From positions 1 through 21,428 of the IMG/VR virus record IMGVR_UViG_3300043425_000190: a DNA stretch of 21,428 nucleotides; one strand, given 5' to 3'. Each line of letters opens with the position of its first letter. Position 1 is the first letter of the stretch. The translations under genes were made by a program, and so were the position numbers. The DNA comes from a virus. Of this stretch, positions 7,333 to 15,596 are shown in pieces. The notes below the pieces were generated by a model. It made no database searches and had not been told where the DNA came from. It worked only from the letters and a program-made list of their open reading frames with translations.

Positions 7333-8136
7333 ATGGGCATTGAAGCCGCGATTATTGGCAGTGCAATCGTAGGGGGCGTAGCCTCCAACAAAGCCTCCAA
7401 AGCACAAACGCAAGCCGCTGCAACTTCAGCAGAAGCCGCGCGCGACACTACACAGGCGAGTATTGAAGCGCAAGAGCGCATGTTCAACCGGCAGGTTGAG
7501 CTTCAAGAGCCGTTTCGTGAAACAGGTTTAGCTGCACAAAATCGACTGGCGGATCTGCTGGGCATTAGCGGTCGAACAGACGCGCCCGGTTACGGCTACG
7601 GTTTGCAGCCATTTACCCTGGCGCAGTATCAAGCCGACCCTGGATACGGGTTCCGCTTAAAGCGAGGACTGGATGCGATGGAGCGCACAGCTGCTGCGCG
7701 CGGTGGCCTGCTATCAGGCAACCAGCTGCGCGGCGCTATGGAGTTCGGCCAAGATTTGGCTTCGCAAGAATATGGTAACGCGTTTAATCGATATCAAACT
7801 GAGCGGTCTAATATTCTTAATCCGTTGCAAAGCTTGGGCGGCGTGGGGCAGACGTCAACAAATGCGTTGACCAGTGCAGCCGGTAACCTTGGTGCAGGCA
7901 TGGCCGGCGCGTACGGCAATTTAGGTAACGCATTAAGTGCTAGCGCAATAAATGCAGGCAACGCTAGGGCATCTGGGTATGTCGGCGCGGCTAACGCGTT
8001 GACTGGTGGGGTCGGTCAATACCTGAACTATCAGCAAAACCAACAGCTAATGAACATGTATGGCGGCGCGGGCGGCGGTGGATTTGGCGCTGGTGCTTCC
8101 GCTGCCGCGTTGGCCGGCGGTGCGGGCGGGTATTAA
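7333..8136 (+). CDS. DNA-ejection protein, P22 gp7 position
   Basis: 267 aa, preceded by AAAGGAACTTGAT and ATG one base after the previous stop. The N-terminus (MGIEAAIIGSAIVGGVASNKA) is a Gly/Ala hydrophobic segment able to enter membranes, followed by an A/Q/E helix that could form a coiled coil. A conserved middle (ERMFNRQVELQEPFRETGLAAQNRL) and a Gly/Ala-rich end (GGAGGGGFGAGAS) follow. Proteins of this form are often annotated as phage DNA transfer proteins; P22 gp7 (229 aa) is released into the cell envelope on infection. Role is inferred from form and order: it is first of three large genes matching 7-20-16. Confidence 0.72.
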   Translation: MGIEAAIIGSAIVGGVASNKASKAQTQAAATSAEAARDTTQASIEAQERMFNRQVELQEPFRETGLAAQNRLADLLGISGRTDAPGYGYGLQPFTLAQYQADPGYGFRLKRGLDAMERTAAARGGLLSGNQLRGAMEFGQDLASQEYGNAFNRYQTERSNILNPLQSLGGVGQTSTNALTSAAGNLGAGMAGAYGNLGNALSASAINAGNARASGYVGAANALTGGVGQYLNYQQNQQLMNMYGGAGGGGFGAGASAAALAGGAGGY

Positions 8137-8152
8137 CTACACAGGAAATGTC

Positions 8153-9877
8153 ATGGCTCAAATTGATCCATCTATTGCGTTAAATGTCCGGCCTTTGCAA
8201 ATAGAGTCACCTGTTAACCAGATGACGGCAGTCGCACAACTACAAGGTTTGCGCCAACAGCAGCAGTTAAACCAATTAAGATTGCAAGAAGCGCAGCGCG
8301 CGGAACAAGAACGTAATGCACTGCTGCAAACTATTTCCGGTGAAGGTTTTGATTTAAACAAACCAGAACACGTCCAAAATTTATTGAGTAGAGCCCCTAC
8401 ATTGGGAATGCCGTATGTTAAAGAAGCGCGTATGGCTGCCGCAGAAAAAGCAAAAGCCGAAAAAGAAGGTGTGCAAGCTGAATTTGAGCGCTTTAAACTG
8501 CGTAAAGAACAGTTAGATTTTACCGAAAAAGCTCTGCAAAACTCTGTGAACCCGACACTTGCCCGCGCGCACATTCAACAGGCTATAAACTTAAAATACG
8601 TCACGCCGGAAGTAGGCGCGCAAATGTTAACGTCGGTGCCTGAAGACCCTGTAGCATTTCAAGCGTGGCGTACTAATTTGTTGACTCAATCAATGACGGC
8701 AAAAGATCAACTTGAAGTCGTCAGAACAGAAAAGAAAGAGGCGCGCGAACGCGCAGAGAAATCTTACCCGGCGTATCAACTAGCTGAGTTTGAAGCCGGT
8801 CGTGAACCGCTGTCTTTAGACCAATATGTCGCGCAGCGTATGCAGACAACCGCCGCGCCTACAACGACCGCGCCTACAACTATTGCACCCGCGCTTGAGA
8901 CTGTCGGCGCGGAAGGTGTTGTAACTACGCTGCCGGACGGCGATAAAGGTTTGCCGCCAGTGACAAAAACGGAGAAGAAAATGCCCAGCGCGTTTGGCGC
9001 CGAGGTTCACCCACTTGTGCCGTCGCTGATAGCCGCAGGCAACAAAGAGATGGCTACGATCGTGCAAGAGGGTCATAAAGCCAGCGGCGCATTACGGCAG
9101 ATAAACGACGCGTTTAAAGAGCTAGATCGGCTAGAAACTGAAAAACCAAAAGGTTGGGAAGCGCGCAGTAAAGCTTTGCGCGATTACATTAAGGTAGTTT
9201 CTACTGAAGGGCCAGGCACTAAAGTTAGTTTAGGCGGCATTTCGCTATCCACAGAAAAGAAATACGGCGAAAAATTTGCTGGTAATGTAGCGGACAAAGA
9301 TGTTGAGCTAAAAGATGCCGCTGAACGCGCGCCTGAAACGGCGGCTACTGCAAACCGCATTCTTGGTTTGCTGCAAAGCGGACAGGTTATTACCGGTTCT
9401 GCGGCAAACATCAAGCTGCAAATGTCTAAGCTGCTTCGTTTGGGCGGCGGCAGCGACAGCGAAGCAATTACTAACACTGAAGTTTTGTTGTCCTCGCTTG
9501 CTGACAGTACTCTTGGCGCTATTAAATCGTCGGGGCTAGGTTCCGGGCAGGGCTTTACGGATAAAGATCGTGAGTTCTTGGAGCGGGCTAAAGCCGGTCA
9601 GATTACTTACGAAGCCGCTTCTTTGAAGCGTTTGGCCGAATTGGCGCATAAAGCATCTGCCGCTACGGCGGGTAAATGGAATAAGCGCTCTAAAACCATA
9701 CCTAAATCGGCGATTGAGGGGACAGGTATTAGCACGGAGGATATTGAAGTTCCGCCGATATTTGGTGCTAAGCCCGCCAACAAAACTAAACCCGCGCCAG
9801 CAGCGCCTGCACCATACTCGGATGCCGAAAAAGAGCGTCGGTACCAAGAGTGGAAAGCCAAACAAGGGGGCGGCTAA
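8153..9877 (+). CDS. Internal virion / ejection protein, P22 gp20 position
   Basis: 574 aa from the ATG at 8153, which follows ACAGGAAATGTC and begins 16 nt after the previous stop; an upstream in-frame ATG at 8060 lies inside the gp7-like gene and is rejected. The N-terminal third is a Gln- and Glu-rich helical region (LQGLRQQQQLNQLRLQEAQR) of coiled-coil type. A Thr/Ala/Pro linker (TTAAPTTTAPTTIAPA) near residues 240-256 divides it from a second, helical half, and the end is basic and Pro/Ala-rich (NKTKPAPAAPAP). No enzyme motif is seen. Position and composition suggest it is packed in the head and ejected with DNA. Confidence 0.65.
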   Translation: MAQIDPSIALNVRPLQIESPVNQMTAVAQLQGLRQQQQLNQLRLQEAQRAEQERNALLQTISGEGFDLNKPEHVQNLLSRAPTLGMPYVKEARMAAAEKAKAEKEGVQAEFERFKLRKEQLDFTEKALQNSVNPTLARAHIQQAINLKYVTPEVGAQMLTSVPEDPVAFQAWRTNLLTQSMTAKDQLEVVRTEKKEARERAEKSYPAYQLAEFEAGREPLSLDQYVAQRMQTTAAPTTTAPTTIAPALETVGAEGVVTTLPDGDKGLPPVTKTEKKMPSAFGAEVHPLVPSLIAAGNKEMATIVQEGHKASGALRQINDAFKELDRLETEKPKGWEARSKALRDYIKVVSTEGPGTKVSLGGISLSTEKKYGEKFAGNVADKDVELKDAAERAPETAATANRILGLLQSGQVITGSAANIKLQMSKLLRLGGGSDSEAITNTEVLLSSLADSTLGAIKSSGLGSGQGFTDKDREFLERAKAGQITYEAASLKRLAELAHKASAATAGKWNKRSKTIPKSAIEGTGISTEDIEVPPIFGAKPANKTKPAPAAPAPYSDAEKERRYQEWKAKQGGG

Positions 9878-9880
9878 GCT

Positions 9881-11791
9881 ATGACCGAGCAAGAAGAGTT
9901 TGAGTTTCGCAACAGGCTTGAGCAAGAGCGGTCGTTACCGCCGGTAACGGTTACGCCGGACTCGATGACTGTTGACCGTGAGGCCGTTCCTGCTCCGCGT
10001 CGTCAATACTCGTTTGGGGAGGCGCTTATAGAGGCGCCTTTTAGCGCGCCAGGCGACGTTGTTAAGCAGGTCACTGGGCTTAAAGAAGCGATCGTAAACC
10101 CTGCGCAGACTTTGGGTGGGCTATTTGACCTTGCCGCAGGCACACTGCGCGTGTCGGTACCCAAACCCATACGAGAGTTTGTCGACTACCTCGATTTCGA
10201 CCCCGAGGCAGCTAACCGTGCTACTGCTGCCGCCCGCGCTATAGGTGGTGAGTACGCAGACAAGTATGGCAGCTGGGAGGGCATCAAACGCAGCATAGCC
10301 GAACAACCCGTAACAACCATTTCAGATCTTTCTTTGCTGCTTAGCGGCGGCGCGGGGCTTGCCAAACTAGGTTCCAAAGCCACTGCGACGGTTGCGCCCT
10401 CCGTATCCGCACCATTGGCGAGCACCGCGTCTGCGCTTCAAACGGGCGCGCGCCGCACTGACCCATTCTCAGCAATCGCACCGGTTGTTGAGACGGGCGG
10501 CAAAATGGTGGGTGCTGGGGCTAACTATTTGAACCGTGTGGCTAACCCCAAGTTTGCCGCGTTGATTGACGCAACTGAAGGCCGTGGCCAAGCGATTGTT
10601 AATGCGCTGCGCAATTACGACGAGTACGTGGCAGGCGGTCAGCCCACAGCGGCGGTAGCAGCCTCGCCTGTGGGATCGACAAAATACTCAGCATTGCAAG
10701 CCGAAGTTTCTGGCCGCACTATGCCGACCGAATACCGCGAGCGTGATATCGCCAATAAAGCTGCCCGCGAACGCGCATTAAGTGAAATTGCGCAAGACGA
10801 CGCGGCGATGGCAGCAGCGCAAAAAGCGCGTAAAGATGTATCGGATCCGCTGTACAAAGTTGCTGAGCAGGGTGTGGCGGACGTTAGTGGTGTCGTGAAA
10901 GTTGTAGACGATTTAATCGCAAAAAATCCTGGCAACGCCGAGTTGCTGCGCGAGATGCGCGAGATCCGGCGCGGTTTAATCGCGGATAAAAAGACGGGCG
11001 CACTACGAACGGACACCAAAGAAATTACATCGGTTATTGATGGTCTTAAAGCTCGTCTGGCAAAAGAAGACAACAAGTTCATTAAAGGGCAGTTGAAAGA
11101 AGTTCGTGAACTATTGGTTGACGCTGTGCCGGGCTACCGCACAGCGCAAGAAGCGTTTGGCCAAGCAAGCAAACCCATCAATATCATGCAGGTAGGCCAG
11201 TATCTGGAGGGCAAGCTCAAACCAGCGGTAGAGACGCCGGTGGCAGAGAGCGCGGGCATATTTTCTCAAGCATTAAAAGATGCTCCGGGAACAATAAAGC
11301 GCTCTACAGGCCAGAGTCGGTTTACGCAGCTGTCCGAAATATTGACGCCTGATCAAGTCAAGGTTGTTGAAGGCATTCGTAAAGACTTGGCGCGTGAAGC
11401 TGAAACTACTTCTCAAGCGCGGGCGGGGGCTAAAAGCGGCAAAGGCGTGCCTGCGACTGAGCTGTCTAAGTCGCCTGCGTTTTTCAGCAAGATTGCGACG
11501 CTTGCCAATACAATTATCGACAAGCTACAGGGTAAGATTAACGAAAAGGTAGCGCTAGAGTTAGCCACCGAAATGCTTGACCCTAAACTGGCAGCTGACG
11601 TTCTTGAGAAAGCGCTGGCCCGGCAGGCTAAAGGTGAGCGCTTGGCAGACCCATTTGTGCGCGCAGGTAAAGGCGCATCGCGTATGATGCGCGGTGAGAC
11701 GGGGCTTGGTTTGCGCTCGCCGTTGACACTAGGTGGCGTGCAGGTTAGCAACGCGCTGGCGCCTGAAAACCGAAACGAATTGAGGAAGTGA
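9881..11791 (+). CDS. Internal virion / ejection protein, P22 gp16 position
   Basis: 636 aa, close to P22 gp16 (609 aa), starting 3 nt after the previous gene. The N-terminus is acidic (MTEQEEFEFRNRLEQERS). About residues 45-190 contain amphipathic and Ala/Gly-rich segments (LSLLLSGGAGLAKLG) that could insert in membranes. The remainder is largely helical with many charged residues (REMREIRRGLIADKKTG). No peptidoglycan hydrolase signature was found. As third of the ejection set it probably helps carry DNA across the cell envelope. Sequence identity to gp16 could not be tested. Confidence 0.65.
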   Translation: MTEQEEFEFRNRLEQERSLPPVTVTPDSMTVDREAVPAPRRQYSFGEALIEAPFSAPGDVVKQVTGLKEAIVNPAQTLGGLFDLAAGTLRVSVPKPIREFVDYLDFDPEAANRATAAARAIGGEYADKYGSWEGIKRSIAEQPVTTISDLSLLLSGGAGLAKLGSKATATVAPSVSAPLASTASALQTGARRTDPFSAIAPVVETGGKMVGAGANYLNRVANPKFAALIDATEGRGQAIVNALRNYDEYVAGGQPTAAVAASPVGSTKYSALQAEVSGRTMPTEYRERDIANKAARERALSEIAQDDAAMAAAQKARKDVSDPLYKVAEQGVADVSGVVKVVDDLIAKNPGNAELLREMREIRRGLIADKKTGALRTDTKEITSVIDGLKARLAKEDNKFIKGQLKEVRELLVDAVPGYRTAQEAFGQASKPINIMQVGQYLEGKLKPAVETPVAESAGIFSQALKDAPGTIKRSTGQSRFTQLSEILTPDQVKVVEGIRKDLAREAETTSQARAGAKSGKGVPATELSKSPAFFSKIATLANTIIDKLQGKINEKVALELATEMLDPKLAADVLEKALARQAKGERLADPFVRAGKGASRMMRGETGLGLRSPLTLGGVQVSNALAPENRNELRK

Positions 11792-11794
11792 TAA

Positions 11795-12685
11795 ATGGCA
11801 TCCTTAACCCCAACCCCCAAGCAGCAGTTTTTCGACGACAACGGCAATCCGTTGGTCGCCGGCAAGGTCTACACCTACGCGGGCGGCACGACCACGCCGA
11901 TTGCGACCTATACAGACCAGACGGGCTTGACTGCCAACACCAACCCGATCATCTTGGATGCGTCGGGGCGCTGCGACATCTGGCTCTTGGCAACGCTTGC
12001 GTACAAGTACGTGGTGACGGACGAGAACGACGTGCAGCTCTACACGGTCGACAATATTGTCGTGCCGCCCGACATTCTGTCGTTTGGCTCACCACCCCCA
12101 ATCGGTAACGTCGCCCCTAACACGGGCGCGTTTACCACGCTCTCGGCTTCAGGCGACCTGGTGACGTTCTCCGGCTTTGGCGCAACTCGTCTGCAGGCTG
12201 GCACAACGTCCGACCGCCCCGCCCCGCCAAGCTCAGGCATGATCCGCTACAACACGTCGTTGAATCAGTTTGAGGGTTACGGCTCGTCAGGCTGGGGTGC
12301 GATTGGCGGCGCAGGTGCAACCGGTGGTGGCACCAACGAGGTGTTCTACCAGAACGATCAGTCGATCACCACCAGCTACACATTAACCGCAGGCAAGAAC
12401 GCCATGTCGACCGGCCCGATTACTTTTGCGACATCGTTTGCCGGCACTGGTAGTATTGCGGGCACGACGCTGACCATCACTGCGGTCACTGCGGGCGTCT
12501 TGGCGGTTGGGTCGGTGATTGCGGGTAGCGGTGTGACCGCAGGCACGACGATCACGGCCTTGGGCACGGGCACAGGCGGCGCGGGTACGTACACGGTGGG
12601 CACGTCGCAGTCGGTGTCGTCGACGGCGATTACGTCGGATATTGTCATCACGGTGCCAGACGGCTGCCGCTGGGTGGTTCTCTAG
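11795..12685 (+). CDS. Tail fibre / spike protein with virion-binding N-terminus
   Basis: 296 aa. The N-terminal 90 residues ([25 protein letters not shown], then [15 protein letters not shown], then [15 protein letters not shown]) match the head-binding domain common at the start of tailspikes and fibres. A short connector ([18 protein letters not shown]) and a domain ending in [14 protein letters not shown] follow. The C-terminal domain starts [18 protein letters not shown] and ends [12 protein letters not shown], similar to the end of the fibre at 4780-6972, but a second domain is inserted inside it. It is likely the anchor of the receptor-binding apparatus. GC-rich throughout. Confidence 0.82.
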   Translation: MASLTPTPKQQFFDDNGNPLVAGKVYTYAGGTTTPIATYTDQTGLTANTNPIILDASGRCDIWLLATLAYKYVVTDENDVQLYTVDNIVVPPDILSFGSPPPIGNVAPNTGAFTTLSASGDLVTFSGFGATRLQAGTTSDRPAPPSSGMIRYNTSLNQFEGYGSSGWGAIGGAGATGGGTNEVFYQNDQSITTSYTLTAGKNAMSTGPITFATSFAGTGSIAGTTLTITAVTAGVLAVGSVIAGSGVTAGTTITALGTGTGGAGTYTVGTSQSVSSTAITSDIVITVPDGCRWVVL

Positions 12686-12697
12686 AAAGGAAAAGAA

Positions 12698-13468
12698 ATG
12701 GCAAGCACTATTACCGCCGGTAATGCAACGAACGGCCTAGCGCTGTCTTGCGACAATACGGGCATTCTGGAGCTAAAGACTGGCACAGGCGCGGGCACTA
12801 CGGGCTTGACGATCGACGCATCGCAGAACACTTCGCTTGCGGGTACCGTAACAGCACCTAGCTTAATACCTAGCGGATCGACCGCCCCAACAAACGGCGT
12901 GTTTTTGCCCGCTGCAAACACGGTAGGGTTTAGCACCGCGTCTACCGAACGCGCCCGTATCGACTCCAGCGGTAATCTGCTGGTGGGGACAACAAGTGCT
13001 GTTAGTGTTGGCGCAGGCGCTCACATTCTGTCGCTGAAAGGGTCTGGCGCTGCAACCACTTGGGGCGTTGGCCCGACATCCAGCTTTGGCAACTTCTACA
13101 TTAAAAGCGGAAGTTCAACCGGCGTTGTTCTGACATCTAGCGCAACGTCGTGGGCCTCTGATTCTGATGAGAGGTTGAAAACGGCTTTAACCCCCTTTTC
13201 TAACGCAGTGGCAAAAGTTTGTGCGTTGCGGGCAGGAACTGGACGGTATCTTAAAGATGCAGAGAGCGTCAGCCGTTCATTTCTGATTGCTCAGGATGTT
13301 AAGGCGGTTTTGCCGGAAGCTGTTGACGAGGGAGAGGACGAGCAAAAGCTGCTGATTCTTCGCTACACAGACATGATCCCGCTATTGACCGCAGCCATTC
13401 AAGAACAGCAAGCCATGATCGAAGAACTAAAGGCTAAAGTAGCCGCACTGGAAGGAGAACTGAATTGA
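12698..13468 (+). CDS. Fibre protein with C-terminal S74 self-cleaving chaperone domain
   Basis: 256 aa, preceded by AAAGGAAAAGAA and ATG. Residues 1-55 are a strand adaptor (SLAGTVTA), residues 60-150 a short stem (ERARIDSSGNLLVGTT). From about 150 to the end is an intramolecular chaperone domain of the peptidase S74 / endosialidase type. It shows the S-D-E-R-L-K box (Ser156, Asp157, Lys161), LIAQDVKAVLPEAV, a Tyr (223) before the MIPLL helix, and a final coiled coil (IQEQQAMIEELKAKVAALE). The family trimerises the fibre and cuts itself off next to the box serine. The stem is unusually short. The next gene starts in its stop codon. Confidence 0.88.
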   Translation: MASTITAGNATNGLALSCDNTGILELKTGTGAGTTGLTIDASQNTSLAGTVTAPSLIPSGSTAPTNGVFLPAANTVGFSTASTERARIDSSGNLLVGTTSAVSVGAGAHILSLKGSGAATTWGVGPTSSFGNFYIKSGSSTGVVLTSSATSWASDSDERLKTALTPFSNAVAKVCALRAGTGRYLKDAESVSRSFLIAQDVKAVLPEAVDEGEDEQKLLILRYTDMIPLLTAAIQEQQAMIEELKAKVAALEGELN

Positions 13469-14088
13469 CAATCGGGTTGAAAGGTAACTCCGACGGCTCG
13501 GGTGCCGTCCAGATCGGTGGCTCGGACGCCATCTCCATCAGCACAGGGCTAAATACCACGTTCGCGGGCACGGTCACGGCTACCGGCACGGTGGCGGGCA
13601 GCACAGGTACGCTCTACCCACTGACGTCCGGCACAGCGGTCGCGTCCACCTCGGGCACGGCGATTGACTTCACTGGCATCCCGTCGTGGGCAAAGCGGAT
13701 CACCGTGATGTTTAATGGGGTGAGTACGAACGGAACTTCTAACGTGCAGATTCAACTAGGTACTTCCGGCGGAATTCAAACTACAGGTTACGCAGGAACG
13801 TTTGGCTATATTGGTGCTACAACTGGAATTTTTAATTTAACTACTGGTTTTGGGTCTTACAACGATGCTGCTGCTGATGTACGAAGCGGAAGTTTAGCTA
13901 TTTCATTACTTGATGGGTCAACTGGGCTATGGGTTTGTTCTGGGCTATTGGGTTGGACTAACCGAGGTTTTGTTTTGCCGACTTCTGGAGCCAAAACACT
14001 TTCTGGCACACTTGACCGAGTACGTATCACCACAGTCAACGGCACCGACGCATTCGATGCAGGCTCCATCAACATCTTGTTTGAATAA
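13465..14088 (+). CDS. Short fibre / receptor-binding protein with TTG start
   Basis: 207 aa. The start is TTG at 13465, overlapping the previous TGA by 4 nt (TTGA), with AAGGAGAA 5-6 nt upstream; no ATG fits. The N-terminus is a strand adaptor (GSGAVQIGGSDAISISTG, then TFAGTVTATGTV) like that of the preceding gene. A second domain begins IDFTGIPSWAKRITVMFNGVST and ends LDRVRITTVNGTDAFDAGSINILFE, a pattern seen at fibre tips. The central part, about 13740-13980, is much richer in A+T than both ends, suggesting an exchanged module. Likely contacts the host surface. Confidence 0.8.
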   Translation: MTIGLKGNSDGSGAVQIGGSDAISISTGLNTTFAGTVTATGTVAGSTGTLYPLTSGTAVASTSGTAIDFTGIPSWAKRITVMFNGVSTNGTSNVQIQLGTSGGIQTTGYAGTFGYIGATTGIFNLTTGFGSYNDAAADVRSGSLAISLLDGSTGLWVCSGLLGWTNRGFVLPTSGAKTLSGTLDRVRITTVNGTDAFDAGSINILFE

Positions 14089-14097
14089 GGAACGATC

Positions 14098-15204
14098 ATG
14101 ACGATGGTCATAGATGGTAGCAACGGAATCACATTCCCAGACACCAGCAAGCAGTACAACAGCTATTACAACTTCAAGAACCGGATCATCAACGGTGCGA
14201 TGGTGATCGACCAGCGCAATGCTGGGGCGAGTGTGACGCCGACTAATGCCCAGTATCTGGTTGATCGCTGGAGTGCAAACGTCAGCCAAGCTTCAAAATA
14301 CAGCGCCCAGCAAAATGCTGGTTCTGTTACGCCTCCCGCTGGATTTATAAATTATCTTGGTATCACTTCATTATCGGCGTACTCAATTACCTCAACTGAT
14401 ACCTTTGGAATTCGCCAGAGAATTGAGGGACTAAACATAGCAGACCTTGCTTGGGGTACTGCTAGTGCTGCAACCGTCACTTTATCATTCTGGGTGCGCT
14501 CGTCGCTCACGGGAACGTTTGGCGGCGCTCTGCAAAACTCAGCAGGTAATCGCTCATACCCGTTTAGCTACAGCATTAGCGCAGCGAATACATGGGAACA
14601 AAAGTCCATCACTATTGCGGGCGATACAACTGGTACTTGGCTTACGACTAACGGAATTGGCGTTGAGGTTTACTTTGGTTTGGGCGTTGGCTCCACATAC
14701 TCTGGTACTGCTGGAGCGTGGTCTGGTTCTAATCTCAGTTCAGCCACAGGCGCAACCAGCGTAGTCGGAACCAACGGAGCCACTTTCTACATCACCGGCG
14801 TACAACTCGAAAAAGGCACCGCAGCCACCAGCTTTGACTACAGGCCGTATGGTACGGAGTTGCAGTTGTGTCAGCGGTATGCAATCGTTTACGGGCGCGA
14901 TCAAACCTATAACGAAATTGGCGGAACTGGTTTTGCGTATGGAACCGCAGACACAAATATTCCAGTGGCATTTCCTGTACAAATGAGAACTACGCCGACT
15001 TTATCAACTAGCGGTAATTTTCAAGTTTCTGACGGGGCGTCTGCAACCGCAATCACAGCAATGAGCATAGTTACCGCGCAGAGTAGCTCGCTAATTGCTT
15101 CTGTTAGGGGGACTGTTGCTTCAGGACTAACAACATATAGGCCATATAGGATTGAAACAAACAATTCAACTACGGCAACGGCTACTTTTTCTGCGGAGCT
15201 ATAA
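14098..15204 (+). CDS. Fibre tip protein with predicted jelly-roll carbohydrate-binding-like domain
   Basis: 368 aa, preceded by AAGGAACGATC. A short adaptor (VIDGSNGITFPDTSKQ) leads into a domain starting NRIINGAMVIDQRNAG and DRWS, and closing with FYITGVQLEKGTAATSFDYRPYG, then QLCQRYAIVYG. That frame is common in phage fibre proteins and looks like a beta-sandwich of the carbohydrate-binding type. A last domain of about 115 residues follows. The stretch 14290-14750 and the 3' end are A+T-rich while the parts between are not. As last of four fibre genes it probably forms the receptor-contacting tip. The stop is directly followed by the ATG of the next ORF. Confidence 0.82.
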   Translation: MTMVIDGSNGITFPDTSKQYNSYYNFKNRIINGAMVIDQRNAGASVTPTNAQYLVDRWSANVSQASKYSAQQNAGSVTPPAGFINYLGITSLSAYSITSTDTFGIRQRIEGLNIADLAWGTASAATVTLSFWVRSSLTGTFGGALQNSAGNRSYPFSYSISAANTWEQKSITIAGDTTGTWLTTNGIGVEVYFGLGVGSTYSGTAGAWSGSNLSSATGATSVVGTNGATFYITGVQLEKGTAATSFDYRPYGTELQLCQRYAIVYGRDQTYNEIGGTGFAYGTADTNIPVAFPVQMRTTPTLSTSGNFQVSDGASATAITAMSIVTAQSSSLIASVRGTVASGLTTYRPYRIETNNSTTATATFSAEL

Positions 15205-15375
15205 ATGTACAAACTTGGTCAAGAATTTAGAGACACAGGTATTCCGACTTGTATTTGGCGTTTGGAAGATAACGCCAGCATTCCGCTCGATCCAGCCAAC
15301 ACGGATTACCAAGCGTATTTAAAGTGGCTTGAAGAAGGCAACGTACCAGAACCAGCAGACGAGGTGGCCGAGTAA
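15205..15375 (+). CDS. Small fibre-assembly-like protein (56 aa)
   Basis: This short ORF starts directly after the fibre stop (TAA ATG) and shares one base with the next gene (TAATG). It encodes MYKLGQEFRDTGIPTCIWR, then the motif SIPLDPANTDYQAYLKWLEEGN, then a Pro/Glu-rich end (VPEPADEVAE). The IP-D-P-A-N-x-D-Y-x-x-Y-L-x-W motif is widespread in small phage proteins encoded just after fibre genes and at the ends of fibre-assembly chaperones. A role in fibre assembly is inferred from that association. Perfect packing between neighbours supports it as a real gene. Confidence 0.8.
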   Translation: MYKLGQEFRDTGIPTCIWRLEDNASIPLDPANTDYQAYLKWLEEGNVPEPADEVAE

Positions 15376-15596
15376 TGGACTCCCAGGTGCTTTTTAACAT
15401 CGCGGTGGCGGTTGCCGGGTTCTTCGGCGGCTGGGTGTTGAACAACATTCATCGCTCGATCGACCGGCTGGACACGGACGTGCGCGCCATGCCGCACGTC
15501 TACGTCACTCGCGAGGACTACAAGGAAGACATGCGCGACATCAAGGAGATGTTGGGCAAGATTTTTGACCGACTAGAGGCCAAGCAAGATAAATGA
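15375..15596 (+). CDS. Small membrane protein with C-terminal coiled coil (lysis region)
   Basis: 73 aa. Residues 5-24 form one hydrophobic helix (VLFNIAVAVAGFFGGWVLNN), followed by a charged heptad-like helix (RSIDRLDTDVRAM, then DYKEDMRDIKEMLGKIFDRLEAK). One-TM-plus-coil proteins of this size occur in phage lysis cassettes and tail-adjacent regions. It could assist the holin or act as a short inner-membrane spanin component; the sequence does not decide. The start overlaps the previous stop by one base, and its stop overlaps the next start (ATGA), so these genes are translationally coupled. Confidence 0.75.
   Translation: MDSQVLFNIAVAVAGFFGGWVLNNIHRSIDRLDTDVRAMPHVYVTREDYKEDMRDIKEMLGKIFDRLEAKQDK

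Noticed and set aside
8060-8152. Upstream ATG for the gp20-position gene
   Set aside because: It lies inside the gp7-like gene and lacks a ribosome site, whereas the ATG at 8153 follows ACAGGAAATGTC.
11795-15204. Diversity-generating retroelement in the fibre genes
   Set aside because: No reverse transcriptase and no template/variable repeat pair with adenine-specific changes was seen. The A+T-rich segments look like module exchange instead.
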